A stretch of 44,917 nucleotides of DNA from Hyphomicrobiales bacterium. Its GTDB lineage: Bacteria; Pseudomonadota; Alphaproteobacteria; Rhizobiales; Devosiaceae. Every line of letters starts with the position of its first letter. Within the stretch, counting starts at the first letter, position 1. The notes below the pieces were generated by a model. That model was not told the DNA's origin and did no database searches. It worked only from the letters and a program-made list of their open reading frames with translations. The position numbers were made by a program, and so were the translations under genes. The stretch lies in NCBI GenBank assembly GCA_900470445.1, contig UCAU01000024.1:1-44917 (forward strand). Reading direction: 5' to 3'. Positions 16,500-24,501 of this stretch are shown here, piece after piece.

Positions 16500-17533
16500 T
16501 ATACTGCCCTCTTCTGTGCGTTAGCGCCAAGGCGCATCAGGGCGCCGTATTGAACGCGCTTGAAGCCGCTGGGGTGCGTATTGTCTACCAGGTCTGGGTG
16601 CTTCTTCTCGACTTCTTGCGCAATCACACCAGTGTCGCGCTCGCCGGTCGCTTTCCATGTCCACGACTTGACCGGAACGCCCGCGATCTCTTCGCCGGTC
16701 GGCTCAATATCGGTCTTGAGACGTTCATCGGAGAACAAGGCGCCGAAACCGCCAGCATTGCCAGCGGCCATCAAGGCGTTACCGCCAAGGCCAAACAAAC
16801 CACCAATGCCACTATTGTATTGTGCCATCTGCTGCCCGTAGGCCGCCATGTTCGCATTGTGCGCCCCCTGCGTAATGCCCGCCACATCAGTCCCGCCAAC
16901 CCCCGTCTGCGGGGTGGCGCCGAACTGTGGCATGGTGACCTGCGAGCCCGACGCGAGCCCGATGATTTCATTGATTGGCTGCGAGCGCTCAAGCAAGGCT
17001 TCCTGCACGGCCTGATTGCGGCCAGTGAGCAGCAACTGGTTGTGCGCGTCGTTCTCGCTCTGATCGACAAGGTTCATAGCCCGGTCATAGGCTGTAGAGC
17101 CCAGCTTGATACCCTGGTTCGACAGGCGCGCAACCTCCTGCTCGCGGCGCTGCGCGAGCTGGGGATTGAGTCGCTTGGAGCCGAGTTCCATCAACCGAGC
17201 TTCGGTTGCTTCATTGTCTAGGCTGAACGGTTTGCTGAGCAGCCCATCGAGCCGATTGGACTGGTTCAGGCCGGTCGTAGCGAGATTTTGCTGGGTTTTT
17301 ACCCCTGTGTTGTAGATCGCCTGTTGCTCGGGCGACAGCGAAGTGTTCTGCGTGAACCGCGGTGTGCCGTCTGCCCAGGTGCCGTTCTGCGAGTACGTGA
17401 CCGAGCCCTGCGGCCCGGTCTGATCCATCGCATTGAGGCCGGTTTGCGAAATTGCCGTCTCCTTATTGGAGACAGTTTGAGCCGCGGCGGTTTTTACCGG
17501 ATCTGGCGCGGCCGGGGGTTTAGGCTTGCCCAT
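16499..17533 (-). CDS. Virion protein with C-terminal S74 chaperone domain
   Basis: 344 residues. The N-terminal 260 residues are Gln/Asn-rich and helical (RLNPQLAQRREQEVARLSNQ). At about 266-344 lies an S74 (endosialidase-type) intramolecular chaperone: FSDERLKTDIEP with candidate catalytic Ser268, then GVIAQEVEKKHPDLV and KRVQYGALM. In known S74 proteins this domain aids trimer folding and then cuts itself off before that serine. The gene sits between the GNAT and the ejection genes, and a 14-base overlap joins it to the former. Confidence 0.8.
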   Translation of the reverse strand: MGKPKPPAAPDPVKTAAAQTVSNKETAISQTGLNAMDQTGPQGSVTYSQNGTWADGTPRFTQNTSLSPEQQAIYNTGVKTQQNLATTGLNQSNRLDGLLSKPFSLDNEATEARLMELGSKRLNPQLAQRREQEVARLSNQGIKLGSTAYDRAMNLVDQSENDAHNQLLLTGRNQAVQEALLERSQPINEIIGLASGSQVTMPQFGATPQTGVGGTDVAGITQGAHNANMAAYGQQMAQYNSGIGGLFGLGGNALMAAGNAGGFGALFSDERLKTDIEPTGEEIAGVPVKSWTWKATGERDTGVIAQEVEKKHPDLVDNTHPSGFKRVQYGALMRLGANAQKRAV

Positions 17534-17963
17534 GTGTAGACCTCGCTAAGGGGTGCTGGCGCCACTGCTCATCAGTGAGCGTAAAAATCCATTCGGCTTC
17601 GTCTCGGCCCCGAAGGCGCGGGATCAACGTGCCGTCAAAGCCAAACTTGCGGGCTATGCCGATCATGCGTTCGTTGCGCTCCGAGACCCGCATCACCACC
17701 ATTTGGCAGGCAATCTGATCGAACACGTAACCGAAAATCGCCTTGAGCATTGGCCGGCTAAGCCATCGCGGAGATGCCCCCGCGCTGGACATTTCAATAA
17801 CGCCAGCCTCAGGCTGATAGTTATGGAAGACAGTCCCGCCAATCAGCCGCTCACCATCCAGAACACCGATTGCGACAGGCCGGTCAAAGCCCCGTTCACA
17901 GCCGGGGATATGCGCCGCGACCCATGCCGCGACGACATCATTATGCCCATAGAGCAGGTTCAT
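17520..17963 (-). CDS. GNAT-family N-acetyltransferase in the virion cassette
   Basis: 147 residues of GNAT fold: ERLIGGTVFHNYQPEAGVIE forms the central beta strands, WLSRPMLKAIFGYVFDQ the cofactor-side helix, and VSERNERMIGIARKFGF the C-terminal Asn-containing motif. The substrate is unknown. It starts as ATGA inside the gp10-like gene stop and overlaps the S74 gene by 14 bases, so it is made together with connector proteins. Similar acetyltransferases occur among podovirus structural genes. Confidence 0.8.
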   Translation of the reverse strand: MNLLYGHNDVVAAWVAAHIPGCERGFDRPVAIGVLDGERLIGGTVFHNYQPEAGVIEMSSAGASPRWLSRPMLKAIFGYVFDQIACQMVVMRVSERNERMIGIARKFGFDGTLIPRLRGRDEAEWIFTLTDEQWRQHPLARSTHGQA

Positions 17964-19576
17964 CCGACGACCAGGCCGCCAGTTTCATAAGTCGTATCGA
18001 ACATCACCAACTCAGCATTGGGCGGGGAAGCTGATCCACTGGTCACCAGAATAATGGGGGCATGGGCAAAGCCGCTTAGGCCAATGGTCACCCAATAGGT
18101 GTTGACCGTGTAATAGCTGAGCCCGGTATCCCATTGCGCCACGTCCCACAGGCCAACGTCCCATTCGCCTGGGCTTCCCGAGACCGCCGCCGCACTCGGA
18201 TAGGGTGGTAGATTGATCTGATAATCGGTGGTGACCGCCAGAAGCGGCGTGAAATTTGTCTTGGTGCGGAAGATCGCCCGCGCCTGCAGCACCGTCTTGT
18301 ACCGGCTGATTGCCCCAAGGTGGTCCATATGGCCGACATAGGTGTGATATATCAGTTCGCCATCATCGGCGCCCGTTACCTCAGCCCGCATCAGTGTCCC
18401 GGCATTCGTTCCGAAATACGCCCCATCGTCATGCAAAACCCAGCAACGGGTGTTCCAGCCCGTGACCTTGGACCAAGCGCCGGTTTCGAGGTTGACCGCG
18501 AAACAGATCGGCGGCGTGATCGTTTCCTCGGCTGTGACCGGGCACGAGATATAGGCCACGTTCCGGCTCGTCCACTTGACGATTTCCCATGGCAGGCCAC
18601 GGCGCTGACGGGCTTCAGCTTCCCAGTCGGGCTGGATGTTCCGGCTTACCGCGGCTAAGGCCAAAGCTGCAGCGTCTTTTGAGATGATGGCCGAGACCGG
18701 CACCACGCCTATTTCCGTCAAGATTAGCAGATCGCCGCCAACTTTGAGGAACGCATTTTTGCCCATCGGCGGGGAGCAGTCATAAAGTCCAACAATGGAC
18801 CAGGTTGTGACATCAACCGGATCGCCCTGATAAACCGCGATCTCCCCCTCAGTCGAGACGAACACAATCTTGTCGTCCAGCCCATCGCCAGCGTCCATTG
18901 ACCATGTTGCGGAGAACATGATGTTGCCGCCGTTCCGGAACACCCCGGCCAAGGCCACTTCGCCCACTGTTCCGGCAATGCTGTCGGTCGGCAGATAATA
19001 GGCCGTCATAGTCTTGTTGGTGAGCCAGATGCGGTTGCGATAGACGTTCAGATGATCGACCGTATCGCTAGCGAGACCATTCAACTGACCCGGCCCAGCA
19101 CCCGAAACCAGAGCGGCCCAGGTGGTGCCGTCGAAGGTCTGAATGTCATCCGTGCCGTTGGCGCACATCAGATAGTTTGTGCCGGCCGGATTGGTGAAAT
19201 TGATGGGCGAGTAGTAGTTGCTGGTCTGCCCCGTTACCGCGGCCACTGGCGGCACATTCGGATCGGCAGGGCTGGTCAGGTCCAGAATATCGCCATCCGC
19301 TGCCCCAAAGAGCTTGCGTGTGCTGGTGCCGATATAGGACATGGCGCTTTCGAGCGGCTCCGTGGTGCTGGCCGTGCCTTGCTTGAGGCATCCGGCGCGC
19401 AGTCGAATGCCAGTCGTGGTTGGTATCCAGTTCTCCAGCGTCTGTGCCGTGCCAGGTTTCGCCAGGGCCAGATTGACTGCAGACACCCAGCCGCCGGTCG
19501 GGGCAACAAAAGGTTTGTGGTTCGGGTCTGGCCTATGCCGCTGTTGGGCCGGACGCCGCGCTCCGGGCGCTCGCAT
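17960..19576 (-). CDS. P22 gp10-like tail hub/packaged-DNA stabilisation protein
   Basis: 538 residues from ATG 19576, which overlaps the adaptor gene stop (TGATG); an ATG at 19609 in frame would overlap it by 34 bases. The early block VNLALAKPGTAQTLENWIPT, then GIRLRAGC, is typical of podovirus tail proteins of the P22 gp10/gp26 group. Beta-propeller-like repeats follow (VDHLNVYRNRIWLTNKT, then VGLYDCSPPMGKNAF). The product would close the portal channel after packaging. The assignment is by pattern and gene order. Confidence 0.72.
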   Translation of the reverse strand: MRAPGARRPAQQRHRPDPNHKPFVAPTGGWVSAVNLALAKPGTAQTLENWIPTTTGIRLRAGCLKQGTASTTEPLESAMSYIGTSTRKLFGAADGDILDLTSPADPNVPPVAAVTGQTSNYYSPINFTNPAGTNYLMCANGTDDIQTFDGTTWAALVSGAGPGQLNGLASDTVDHLNVYRNRIWLTNKTMTAYYLPTDSIAGTVGEVALAGVFRNGGNIMFSATWSMDAGDGLDDKIVFVSTEGEIAVYQGDPVDVTTWSIVGLYDCSPPMGKNAFLKVGGDLLILTEIGVVPVSAIISKDAAALALAAVSRNIQPDWEAEARQRRGLPWEIVKWTSRNVAYISCPVTAEETITPPICFAVNLETGAWSKVTGWNTRCWVLHDDGAYFGTNAGTLMRAEVTGADDGELIYHTYVGHMDHLGAISRYKTVLQARAIFRTKTNFTPLLAVTTDYQINLPPYPSAAAVSGSPGEWDVGLWDVAQWDTGLSYYTVNTYWVTIGLSGFAHAPIILVTSGSASPPNAELVMFDTTYETGGLVVG

Positions 19577-20283
19577 CAGGGAACTACCCCGCTGATCGAG
19601 CCGGGCCACGCAACGTTACGATCCCGCCACGTCGAACGCGGCCCACCAGACACAATGGGTTTGCTGCCACCGTCCTTGTCGATCATGCGGTTGAGCATGA
19701 TATTGAAGTCGGCCATTTCTTCATCGTAGGCGGTCTGTTTTGACTGCTTCCATTTATAGATGATGGCGAGGCGCAGCAGTTCCTCATCGAGGCGGAAACT
19801 ATCATCGTCGGCGGTGAAAGCGGCTTTGGTGGCCGATGCGGCGCTGACCACTGGCAGGTTCTTGATGTAGAAGAACTTGGCCGTGTCGCCCGTGGCCATG
19901 GTGTCTAGGATTTGGATTTGGCCGCCATAGATGGTCCAAGACCCGGTAGTCTGGGTATAGGGTAGCGTCAGCAGTTCCAGCCACCTGTCGGTGTCCAGAA
20001 TATGCTCCATGGCCCACTGATAGCGGCTGGACCACAGGCTGGCGGTGCGCAGCATACGGTCATAGTCGGTGGGCAGATCGAACCCGACCGCGGACGCATC
20101 CCCGGTCAGGATGTGGATCGACTTGAACAGCTGCCAGTCGTGCGCTTCCTTGATGGTCAGCACGGCGTCGGCAATCACTTCCTGCAGGGCGTACATGTCC
20201 CTGTCGGTCGAGGCATAGATCACCGTTGGCCGGGCAATGCCGATCTTGGTTGATAGACGCTGGCAAACCGACAGGATGGTCAT
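19576..20283 (-). CDS. P22 gp4-like head-to-tail adaptor
   Basis: 235 residues. The start MTILSVCQRLSTKIGI, followed by EVIADAVLTIKEAHDWQLF, is characteristic of podovirus adaptor proteins that bind below the portal. A later helix (LLRLAIIYKWKQSKQ, then YDEEMADFNIMLNRM) also fits. In P22, gp4 has additional muramidase activity; I see no catalytic motif that would establish this here. It lies between a small virion protein and the gp10-like gene. Confidence 0.75.
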   Translation of the reverse strand: MTILSVCQRLSTKIGIARPTVIYASTDRDMYALQEVIADAVLTIKEAHDWQLFKSIHILTGDASAVGFDLPTDYDRMLRTASLWSSRYQWAMEHILDTDRWLELLTLPYTQTTGSWTIYGGQIQILDTMATGDTAKFFYIKNLPVVSAASATKAAFTADDDSFRLDEELLRLAIIYKWKQSKQTAYDEEMADFNIMLNRMIDKDGGSKPIVSGGPRSTWRDRNVAWPGSISGVVP

Positions 20284-20976
20284 TTACGCGGCTTCCTGGC
20301 CGAGCAGCTCGCGAAGTTTCGCAGCGCCGGCCTTGTGGTGGTACGGGATGCCCTTGGCGTCGAGTTGCGAGCGAAGTTCGGTCACCTCGTCGCTTTCGGG
20401 CTCTGCAGCCGGCCGGGTGGCCTGCTCAAGCAGGGCTTCCATGGCTTCCATGCGTTCGGCCATGTCGGCAATCTGGCGGTCCTTGGCTGCTTCCCGCTCG
20501 GCCGCTGCAGCAGCGCCGCTGTTCTCGAGGAAGATTCGGGCCAGGTCCTGCAACTCGCGCACATTGGGCAGTCGGACCTTGGATCGCACGGTGTCCGACA
20601 TATCGCGGACTTGCTCCACTGAACGGACGGCGGCGAGACGGAATATTTCGGCCTGTTCAGGCGTAATGCCAGGCCATGCGGCGAGCGGCGTACCGTTGAG
20701 CGGGACTTCACGGCCCTCTTTCCAGGCAGCATAGGCGGGCTCGATCTCGGACCAGATGGCGCCCATGTGCTGTTCCTTCATGCCCATCAGCTCGCTATCT
20801 TCGCCGCCCTCGCGGTTCTTGATATTGGCTGGGTTGAGGCGGTCAACGCGCTCGGTATTGGACATGGACTGGGGGGCGTGGAGGGGAACCCAGGTCACCC
20901 AATCGACGGGGATCAACTGGCCCTCTGGACCCTTGCTGTACTTCTGGGCAAAGCCCGTAATCAGAATTGTGCTCAT
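20284..20976 (-). CDS. Phage structural protein, unknown role
   Basis: 230 residues. The N-terminus ILITGFAQKYSKGPEGQLIP is followed by an acidic, Ala/Glu-rich middle predicted as coiled coil (AAAAEREAAKDRQIADMAER) and a C-terminal segment resembling a small SAP- or HeH-like helical motif (LDAKGIPYHHKAGAAKLREL). It is the first gene after a terminator that follows the capsid group. No family is firmly recognised. Confidence 0.65.
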   Translation of the reverse strand: MSTILITGFAQKYSKGPEGQLIPVDWVTWVPLHAPQSMSNTERVDRLNPANIKNREGGEDSELMGMKEQHMGAIWSEIEPAYAAWKEGREVPLNGTPLAAWPGITPEQAEIFRLAAVRSVEQVRDMSDTVRSKVRLPNVRELQDLARIFLENSGAAAAAEREAAKDRQIADMAERMEAMEALLEQATRPAAEPESDEVTELRSQLDAKGIPYHHKAGAAKLRELLGQEAA

Positions 20977-21005
20977 CGACGCATCTCCATTTGGAAGGTG
21001 GATAG

Positions 21006-21033
21006 AAAAAGGCCCCGCCGATGTGGCGAGGCC
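21006..21033 (-). terminator. Strong intrinsic terminator behind the capsid gene group
   Basis: On the minus strand a 9-bp stem (GGCCTCGCC with GGCGGGGCC, one G-U pair) and loop ACATC are followed by TTTTT. It sits in the 81-base gap between the 21058 and 20976 genes and should leave capsid-region mRNA more abundant than connector mRNA. Confidence 0.88.
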
Positions 21034-21057
21034 CCTATTCAGTCTTGGTGGGTGCGG

Positions 21058-21441
21058 TTAGCCCGGATCACCTGCGACGTAGCGCAGAAGCTCAGGGCGA
21101 GCCGCGGTAGCCTTGTCACGGTTGACCTTGGTAGCTTCCTTAGCCATCTGGCCGGCGACTATGCGCTCTCCGCCGTCCCACACCTGCACGATGCGCTCAG
21201 CAGAAAGGTTCTTGGGCAGAGGCCCAACATCTTCCTGCGGAGTGTTTTCGCCTTCGGCATCCTTGGAGTCCGGCCGTGGCCGACGGGCAGGATTTCGAAC
21301 GAACGTCGTCGGGCCGGGCTGGCTGACGTTATTGTGCTCGCTGTCCGGGGTCAGGTCGATCTTTTCGGAATCTGGCTGGCCGGAGGTCGGCGCGGGCTTC
21401 TCCGAAACGGCGGGTTCTGGCTTATCGGTCTTGTTGGTCAT
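21058..21441 (-). CDS. Small acidic phage protein, unknown role
   Basis: 127 residues from ATG 21441, with GGAGG and GTGA just upstream; the in-frame extension to 21504 is rejected. The first half is disordered, rich in Pro, Asp and Glu (NKTDKPEPAVSEKPAP). The second half has a compact segment, NLSAERIVQVWDGGERIVAG. Last gene of the capsid transcription unit, ending just before the terminator. Confidence 0.65.
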   Translation of the reverse strand: MTNKTDKPEPAVSEKPAPTSGQPDSEKIDLTPDSEHNNVSQPGPTTFVRNPARRPRPDSKDAEGENTPQEDVGPLPKNLSAERIVQVWDGGERIVAGQMAKEATKVNRDKATAARPELLRYVAGDPG

Positions 21442-21451
21442 TTCACCCTCC

Positions 21452-21940
21452 TTATGGGCAGGTGAGGAATACGATCTTTGCCGAAGCATCGACCGCAACC
21501 GCACAGATGAAGTCGGTCACGGCCGCGGACACGTCGAGTGTGCCATCGGTTGCGCCGGCTGCTGTGAGGGCGTTGCCATCAGCACCAGCGGTGAGAGCCG
21601 TGGTGAGGGTGGCCGAGCCGCCAGTCTGAATCCAGCAATACTCGCCAGTTGCAGGGGCCGACATAAGCATGCCGGCGCCAACGTTGGCGCTGTCGGAAAG
21701 ATCAGAGGTGACGGTCGTGAGAGCGCCCGCGGACACACCGGACGGCGCGTAGTAGTACGTCATGTTGCCCGCGACGGCGGCAACAGCGCCGGCGCCGGAG
21801 TTGTGCAGGACGAACTTGTAGCGCTTGCCAGTGTGGTCAACGTAGATGTCGCCAATGCCGGGGGCCTTGCCCGAATTGGCGCCTGTCAGATCGGCGGAGG
21901 TATAGGTTGCGGTAAGGTCCGCACCAACGAAAGCGGTCAT
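21452..21940 (-). CDS. Capsid decoration/head-fibre-like protein
   Basis: 162 residues, almost free of charged helices and very rich in Ala, Gly, Thr and Val. Beta-strand blocks are visible (GKRYKFVLHNSGAGAVAAVA, then TGEYCWIQTGGSATL). The position directly after the major capsid gene, 12 bases away, and this composition fit a decoration protein on the capsid surface. The call is by place and shape. Confidence 0.65.
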   Translation of the reverse strand: MTAFVGADLTATYTSADLTGANSGKAPGIGDIYVDHTGKRYKFVLHNSGAGAVAAVAGNMTYYYAPSGVSAGALTTVTSDLSDSANVGAGMLMSAPATGEYCWIQTGGSATLTTALTAGADGNALTAAGATDGTLDVSAAVTDFICAVAVDASAKIVFLTCP

Positions 21941-21952
21941 GATGGTTGCTCC

Positions 21953-22918
21953 TTACGTAGCGTCAATCAACACGCCCTGCAGCGCGCGATTGGTGGTTGC
22001 GAAGTAGCCCATCCAGTACATCGGCACGACGACCGCATCCTGGTTGATTGGCTTCTTCTCGTCGTCGGGGGTCCACTGCGCTTCCTTGTGCTGGACCAGG
22101 TAGAGGTAGTCCGTGTTGAGGAAGTAGGCCTTCTCAGCAGTGGTGGTGAAGTTGGTGTTCTCGTCAAAGATCACCTCGGCGCCCTTGTACATCAGGCCAC
22201 CGAAACCCACTTCGCCTTCCTTGGCGGAGGTGTAACGCATGTTCTGCTGCAGGGAGGCTTCGAACACCGAATAGATGTCGTGAGAAGCGACGATCAGATC
22301 CGGCTTGTCAGCGCCGCGAACCAGCGGGAGCCACATGGCATTGAACTCGCCCTGAATCGTCGTGGTAGAGAATGCGTTGGTGCCCGTCATTTCACGGAAC
22401 TTGTTGCGCCAGAAGGTCCAGGTCGTGGAGTTGATGCCGCCGACTGTCCCCTGCCCGTTCGTCTGGATAATGTTGGCCAAGCCGCCGATCTGGTTGCTGA
22501 GCGAGCCATCCGAGTAGAGGTCGATGGAGAAGTTGTTGGCGGCAGTCTTGAGCGCATTGCTCTTCCGGGTTTTCACCAGGTTGATCATGCGTTCCTTGCC
22601 GTTGTTCTGGCGCAGCTCGCGGCCCGATGCCGTGACGTGGATGGCCACCTGAGCCCAGTCGTACTTGGCCGAGGTGATCACGTCAGAGGCGTTGGTGTTG
22701 AGCGTGTCATAGCCGGCATAGCGGGTATAGGTGCTGTTTTCCGCGTATTCGAGCGGTTCCTGCGCCTCGTAGCCGCCAGAGACGGTCTTGATCTTGCCCT
22801 TCGCCTTGAGCTTGCGGAGAAGAGCATTGTGCTTGGAAACGTTGTCGGTGACCTCAGTCGCGCTATGGCGAAGGGTCGTGGACACCATTTCCGTAAAGGT
22901 GGAGGATGGGGTCGCCAT
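21953..22918 (-). CDS. Major capsid protein
   Basis: 321 residues, following the scaffold gene by 4 bases. The N-terminus (TFTEMVSTTLRHSATEVTDN) and the sequences GYEAQEPLEYAENSTYTRY and TASGRELRQNNGKERMINLV are characteristic of capsid proteins from P22-like podoviruses of alphaproteobacteria. The C-terminus (VVVPMYWMGYFATTNRALQG) fits the HK97-fold A domain. It is the expected dominant late product. There is no sign of a protease for head maturation nearby. Confidence 0.85.
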   Translation of the reverse strand: MATPSSTFTEMVSTTLRHSATEVTDNVSKHNALLRKLKAKGKIKTVSGGYEAQEPLEYAENSTYTRYAGYDTLNTNASDVITSAKYDWAQVAIHVTASGRELRQNNGKERMINLVKTRKSNALKTAANNFSIDLYSDGSLSNQIGGLANIIQTNGQGTVGGINSTTWTFWRNKFREMTGTNAFSTTTIQGEFNAMWLPLVRGADKPDLIVASHDIYSVFEASLQQNMRYTSAKEGEVGFGGLMYKGAEVIFDENTNFTTTAEKAYFLNTDYLYLVQHKEAQWTPDDEKKPINQDAVVVPMYWMGYFATTNRALQGVLIDAT

Positions 22919-22922
22919 CTAG

Positions 22923-23987
22923 TTATCCTTTATGGTTTTTGTCCCAGACGGCCGCAAGCTCATCCTCAAGGGAGGGCTGGCGGGCTTTTCCGGACGATGT
23001 GGAGGTGACGTTGACGCCGGTCGCTCGCTTGGCGGCCTCGGCCTTCTGCGCGTTCCCATTGACGGCGGCTTTCGCGGCCTGGGTCTTCGCCCGAAGTGCG
23101 GGGTCGGCTTCTACTGCAGCATTTACGGCATATTTGAAGACGGCTTCGACGGAAGCGCCTTCACCAAGGGTTTGGAGGCCTTCTTTGACGAAGAACTCCC
23201 AGCGCTCGGGCTTGATTTCCTTATAGAGGGGCTCGCTTTCCTGCAGGCGCCTCGCTTCGGATTTCAACTCGCGCTGTTCAATCACCTGTTCGATTTCAGC
23301 GGGGCCGTTGCGTCCCTGTAGGGCGCGCTTCAACTCGGCTATCTCGTTCAGGAGAATTTTGGTTTCCTGCGGAACCGTCTGCACCTGGCCACCGAAGGCC
23401 TTGGCGAGTTCCTCACGCAGGTTGTAGGTATCGGCAATGGATAGCAGCGTCTCGAGCGGCTTCGAATCCATTGATCGTTGAATATTGGCCAGATAGCGGA
23501 TGCCATCGGCAGGGTTGATCGGCTGACCGTCCGAACCCCTGAGATTGCCGTTGAAATACTCGGCAAACTCGCTGGCGGCCTCTTGGAGCGGCTTGTAGGT
23601 CGAAACCTGCCGCCCCATGTCGGAAAGCCGGCCATGCAGCTCCTGCTGGTGCTGTGCGATGGCTGTGCGGTGTTCGGCGGGGATCGCCGCCCAAACTTCT
23701 TCCTTGCCGGCCCAATTAGGGGGGAGAGGAACTTCCGCGGGCGTCGAACCGGGCAGTTCCTCTCCCGTCTCACCTTCCAGTGAGGCCGGTGGTGTGACGG
23801 GCTCGGCCTGCTCTGGCTCAACCTCGGTTGTTGCTTCACCGTTGGCGCTGACGAACTTGCCGCCGTCGCCACGATCTGCCCCATTGGTCACATTGTCTCG
23901 GTTCCAGATGGCCTCAAGGTCCGCGTCCATGGTGGCGGGGACGGCTTCGGTCATACTGGGCTGCTCAAGAGCTTCGACGCCGCTCAT
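22923..23987 (-). CDS. Capsid scaffolding protein
   Basis: 354 residues, acidic and highly helical, without cysteines. A disordered N-terminus rich in Glu and Pro is followed by WAGKEEVWAAIPAEHRTAIA, then a helical domain (QQELHGRLSDMGRQVSTYK), the classic look of podovirus scaffold proteins. The C-terminus is basic, then acidic (QPSLEDELAAVWDKNHKG), suitable for coat binding. It immediately precedes the capsid gene and overlaps the gene before it by ATGA. Confidence 0.82.
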   Translation of the reverse strand: MSGVEALEQPSMTEAVPATMDADLEAIWNRDNVTNGADRGDGGKFVSANGEATTEVEPEQAEPVTPPASLEGETGEELPGSTPAEVPLPPNWAGKEEVWAAIPAEHRTAIAQHQQELHGRLSDMGRQVSTYKPLQEAASEFAEYFNGNLRGSDGQPINPADGIRYLANIQRSMDSKPLETLLSIADTYNLREELAKAFGGQVQTVPQETKILLNEIAELKRALQGRNGPAEIEQVIEQRELKSEARRLQESEPLYKEIKPERWEFFVKEGLQTLGEGASVEAVFKYAVNAAVEADPALRAKTQAAKAAVNGNAQKAEAAKRATGVNVTSTSSGKARQPSLEDELAAVWDKNHKG

Positions 23988-24313
23988 ATCGCTTCCTTTG
24001 CTTTGGTGGATTGGTCAGTGTCCCGGTATTCGTCCGAGACGGTTAGGCCGCGCTTGGCTGTGAATGCCTTGTTGCGGAGCTTTCCTTTGGTTGGGCTTTC
24101 GCTGGGCTCCAGAATCCGGCAACCAGAGGCAGCGAGGTCGTAGCGATGCTCTGCCCGGCTGGTTACCGGCCTGCCCGTCGCTGGGCTGATAAAAGCCTCG
24201 AATTGCTCAGTGATGATCTGTGGCAGGCAAATGCCGTCCCGTTCGGGAACGGGCATGCGCTCGCCCGTCTCGGGGGACCGAAACGCGCCGTCTTTCCAGA
24301 TGTAGCGGGCCAT
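23984..24313 (-). CDS. Small conserved phage protein
   Basis: 109 residues opening ARYIWKDGAFRSPETGERMP, a pattern I associate with small proteins encoded just before the scaffold in many phages. It is hydrophilic with a basic C-terminal half (GKLRNKAFTAKRG). ATGA with the scaffold gene and TAATG with the previous gene. Role unknown; a head-assembly accessory is possible. Confidence 0.65.
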   Translation of the reverse strand: MARYIWKDGAFRSPETGERMPVPERDGICLPQIITEQFEAFISPATGRPVTSRAEHRYDLAASGCRILEPSESPTKGKLRNKAFTAKRGLTVSDEYRDTDQSTKAKEAI

Positions 24314-24501
24314 TATGCGGGGACGTACTCTGCGCCCGCTTCATCATAGAGGATGACGGGTGGGGCATTGATGGTGAGGGTGATGGGCGTTGCTCCTGAC
24401 GTAGCGACCGTCCGCACAGGTGCCTGAACGCCGGACGCTACAGACACCTGCGTTTTGGGAACGCCGCCACTGGCGACGACAACAACCGGGGGATGGGCCA
24501 T
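24313..24501 (-). CDS. Small beta-rich phage protein
   Basis: 62 residues, mostly Val, Ala, Thr and Pro (HPPVVVVASGGVPKTQVSVA), with an acidic end. It overlaps neighbouring stop/start codons on both sides (TAATG type), which supports translation. It resembles small virion or decoration proteins, but no family is recognised. Confidence 0.6.
   Translation of the reverse strand: MAHPPVVVVASGGVPKTQVSVASGVQAPVRTVATSGATPITLTINAPPVILYDEAGAEYVPA

Noticed and set aside
21113..23008. 631-codon plus-strand frame
   Set aside because: Antisense to capsid, decoration and scaffold genes; composition is Gly/Val/Arg-rich shadow with no motifs.
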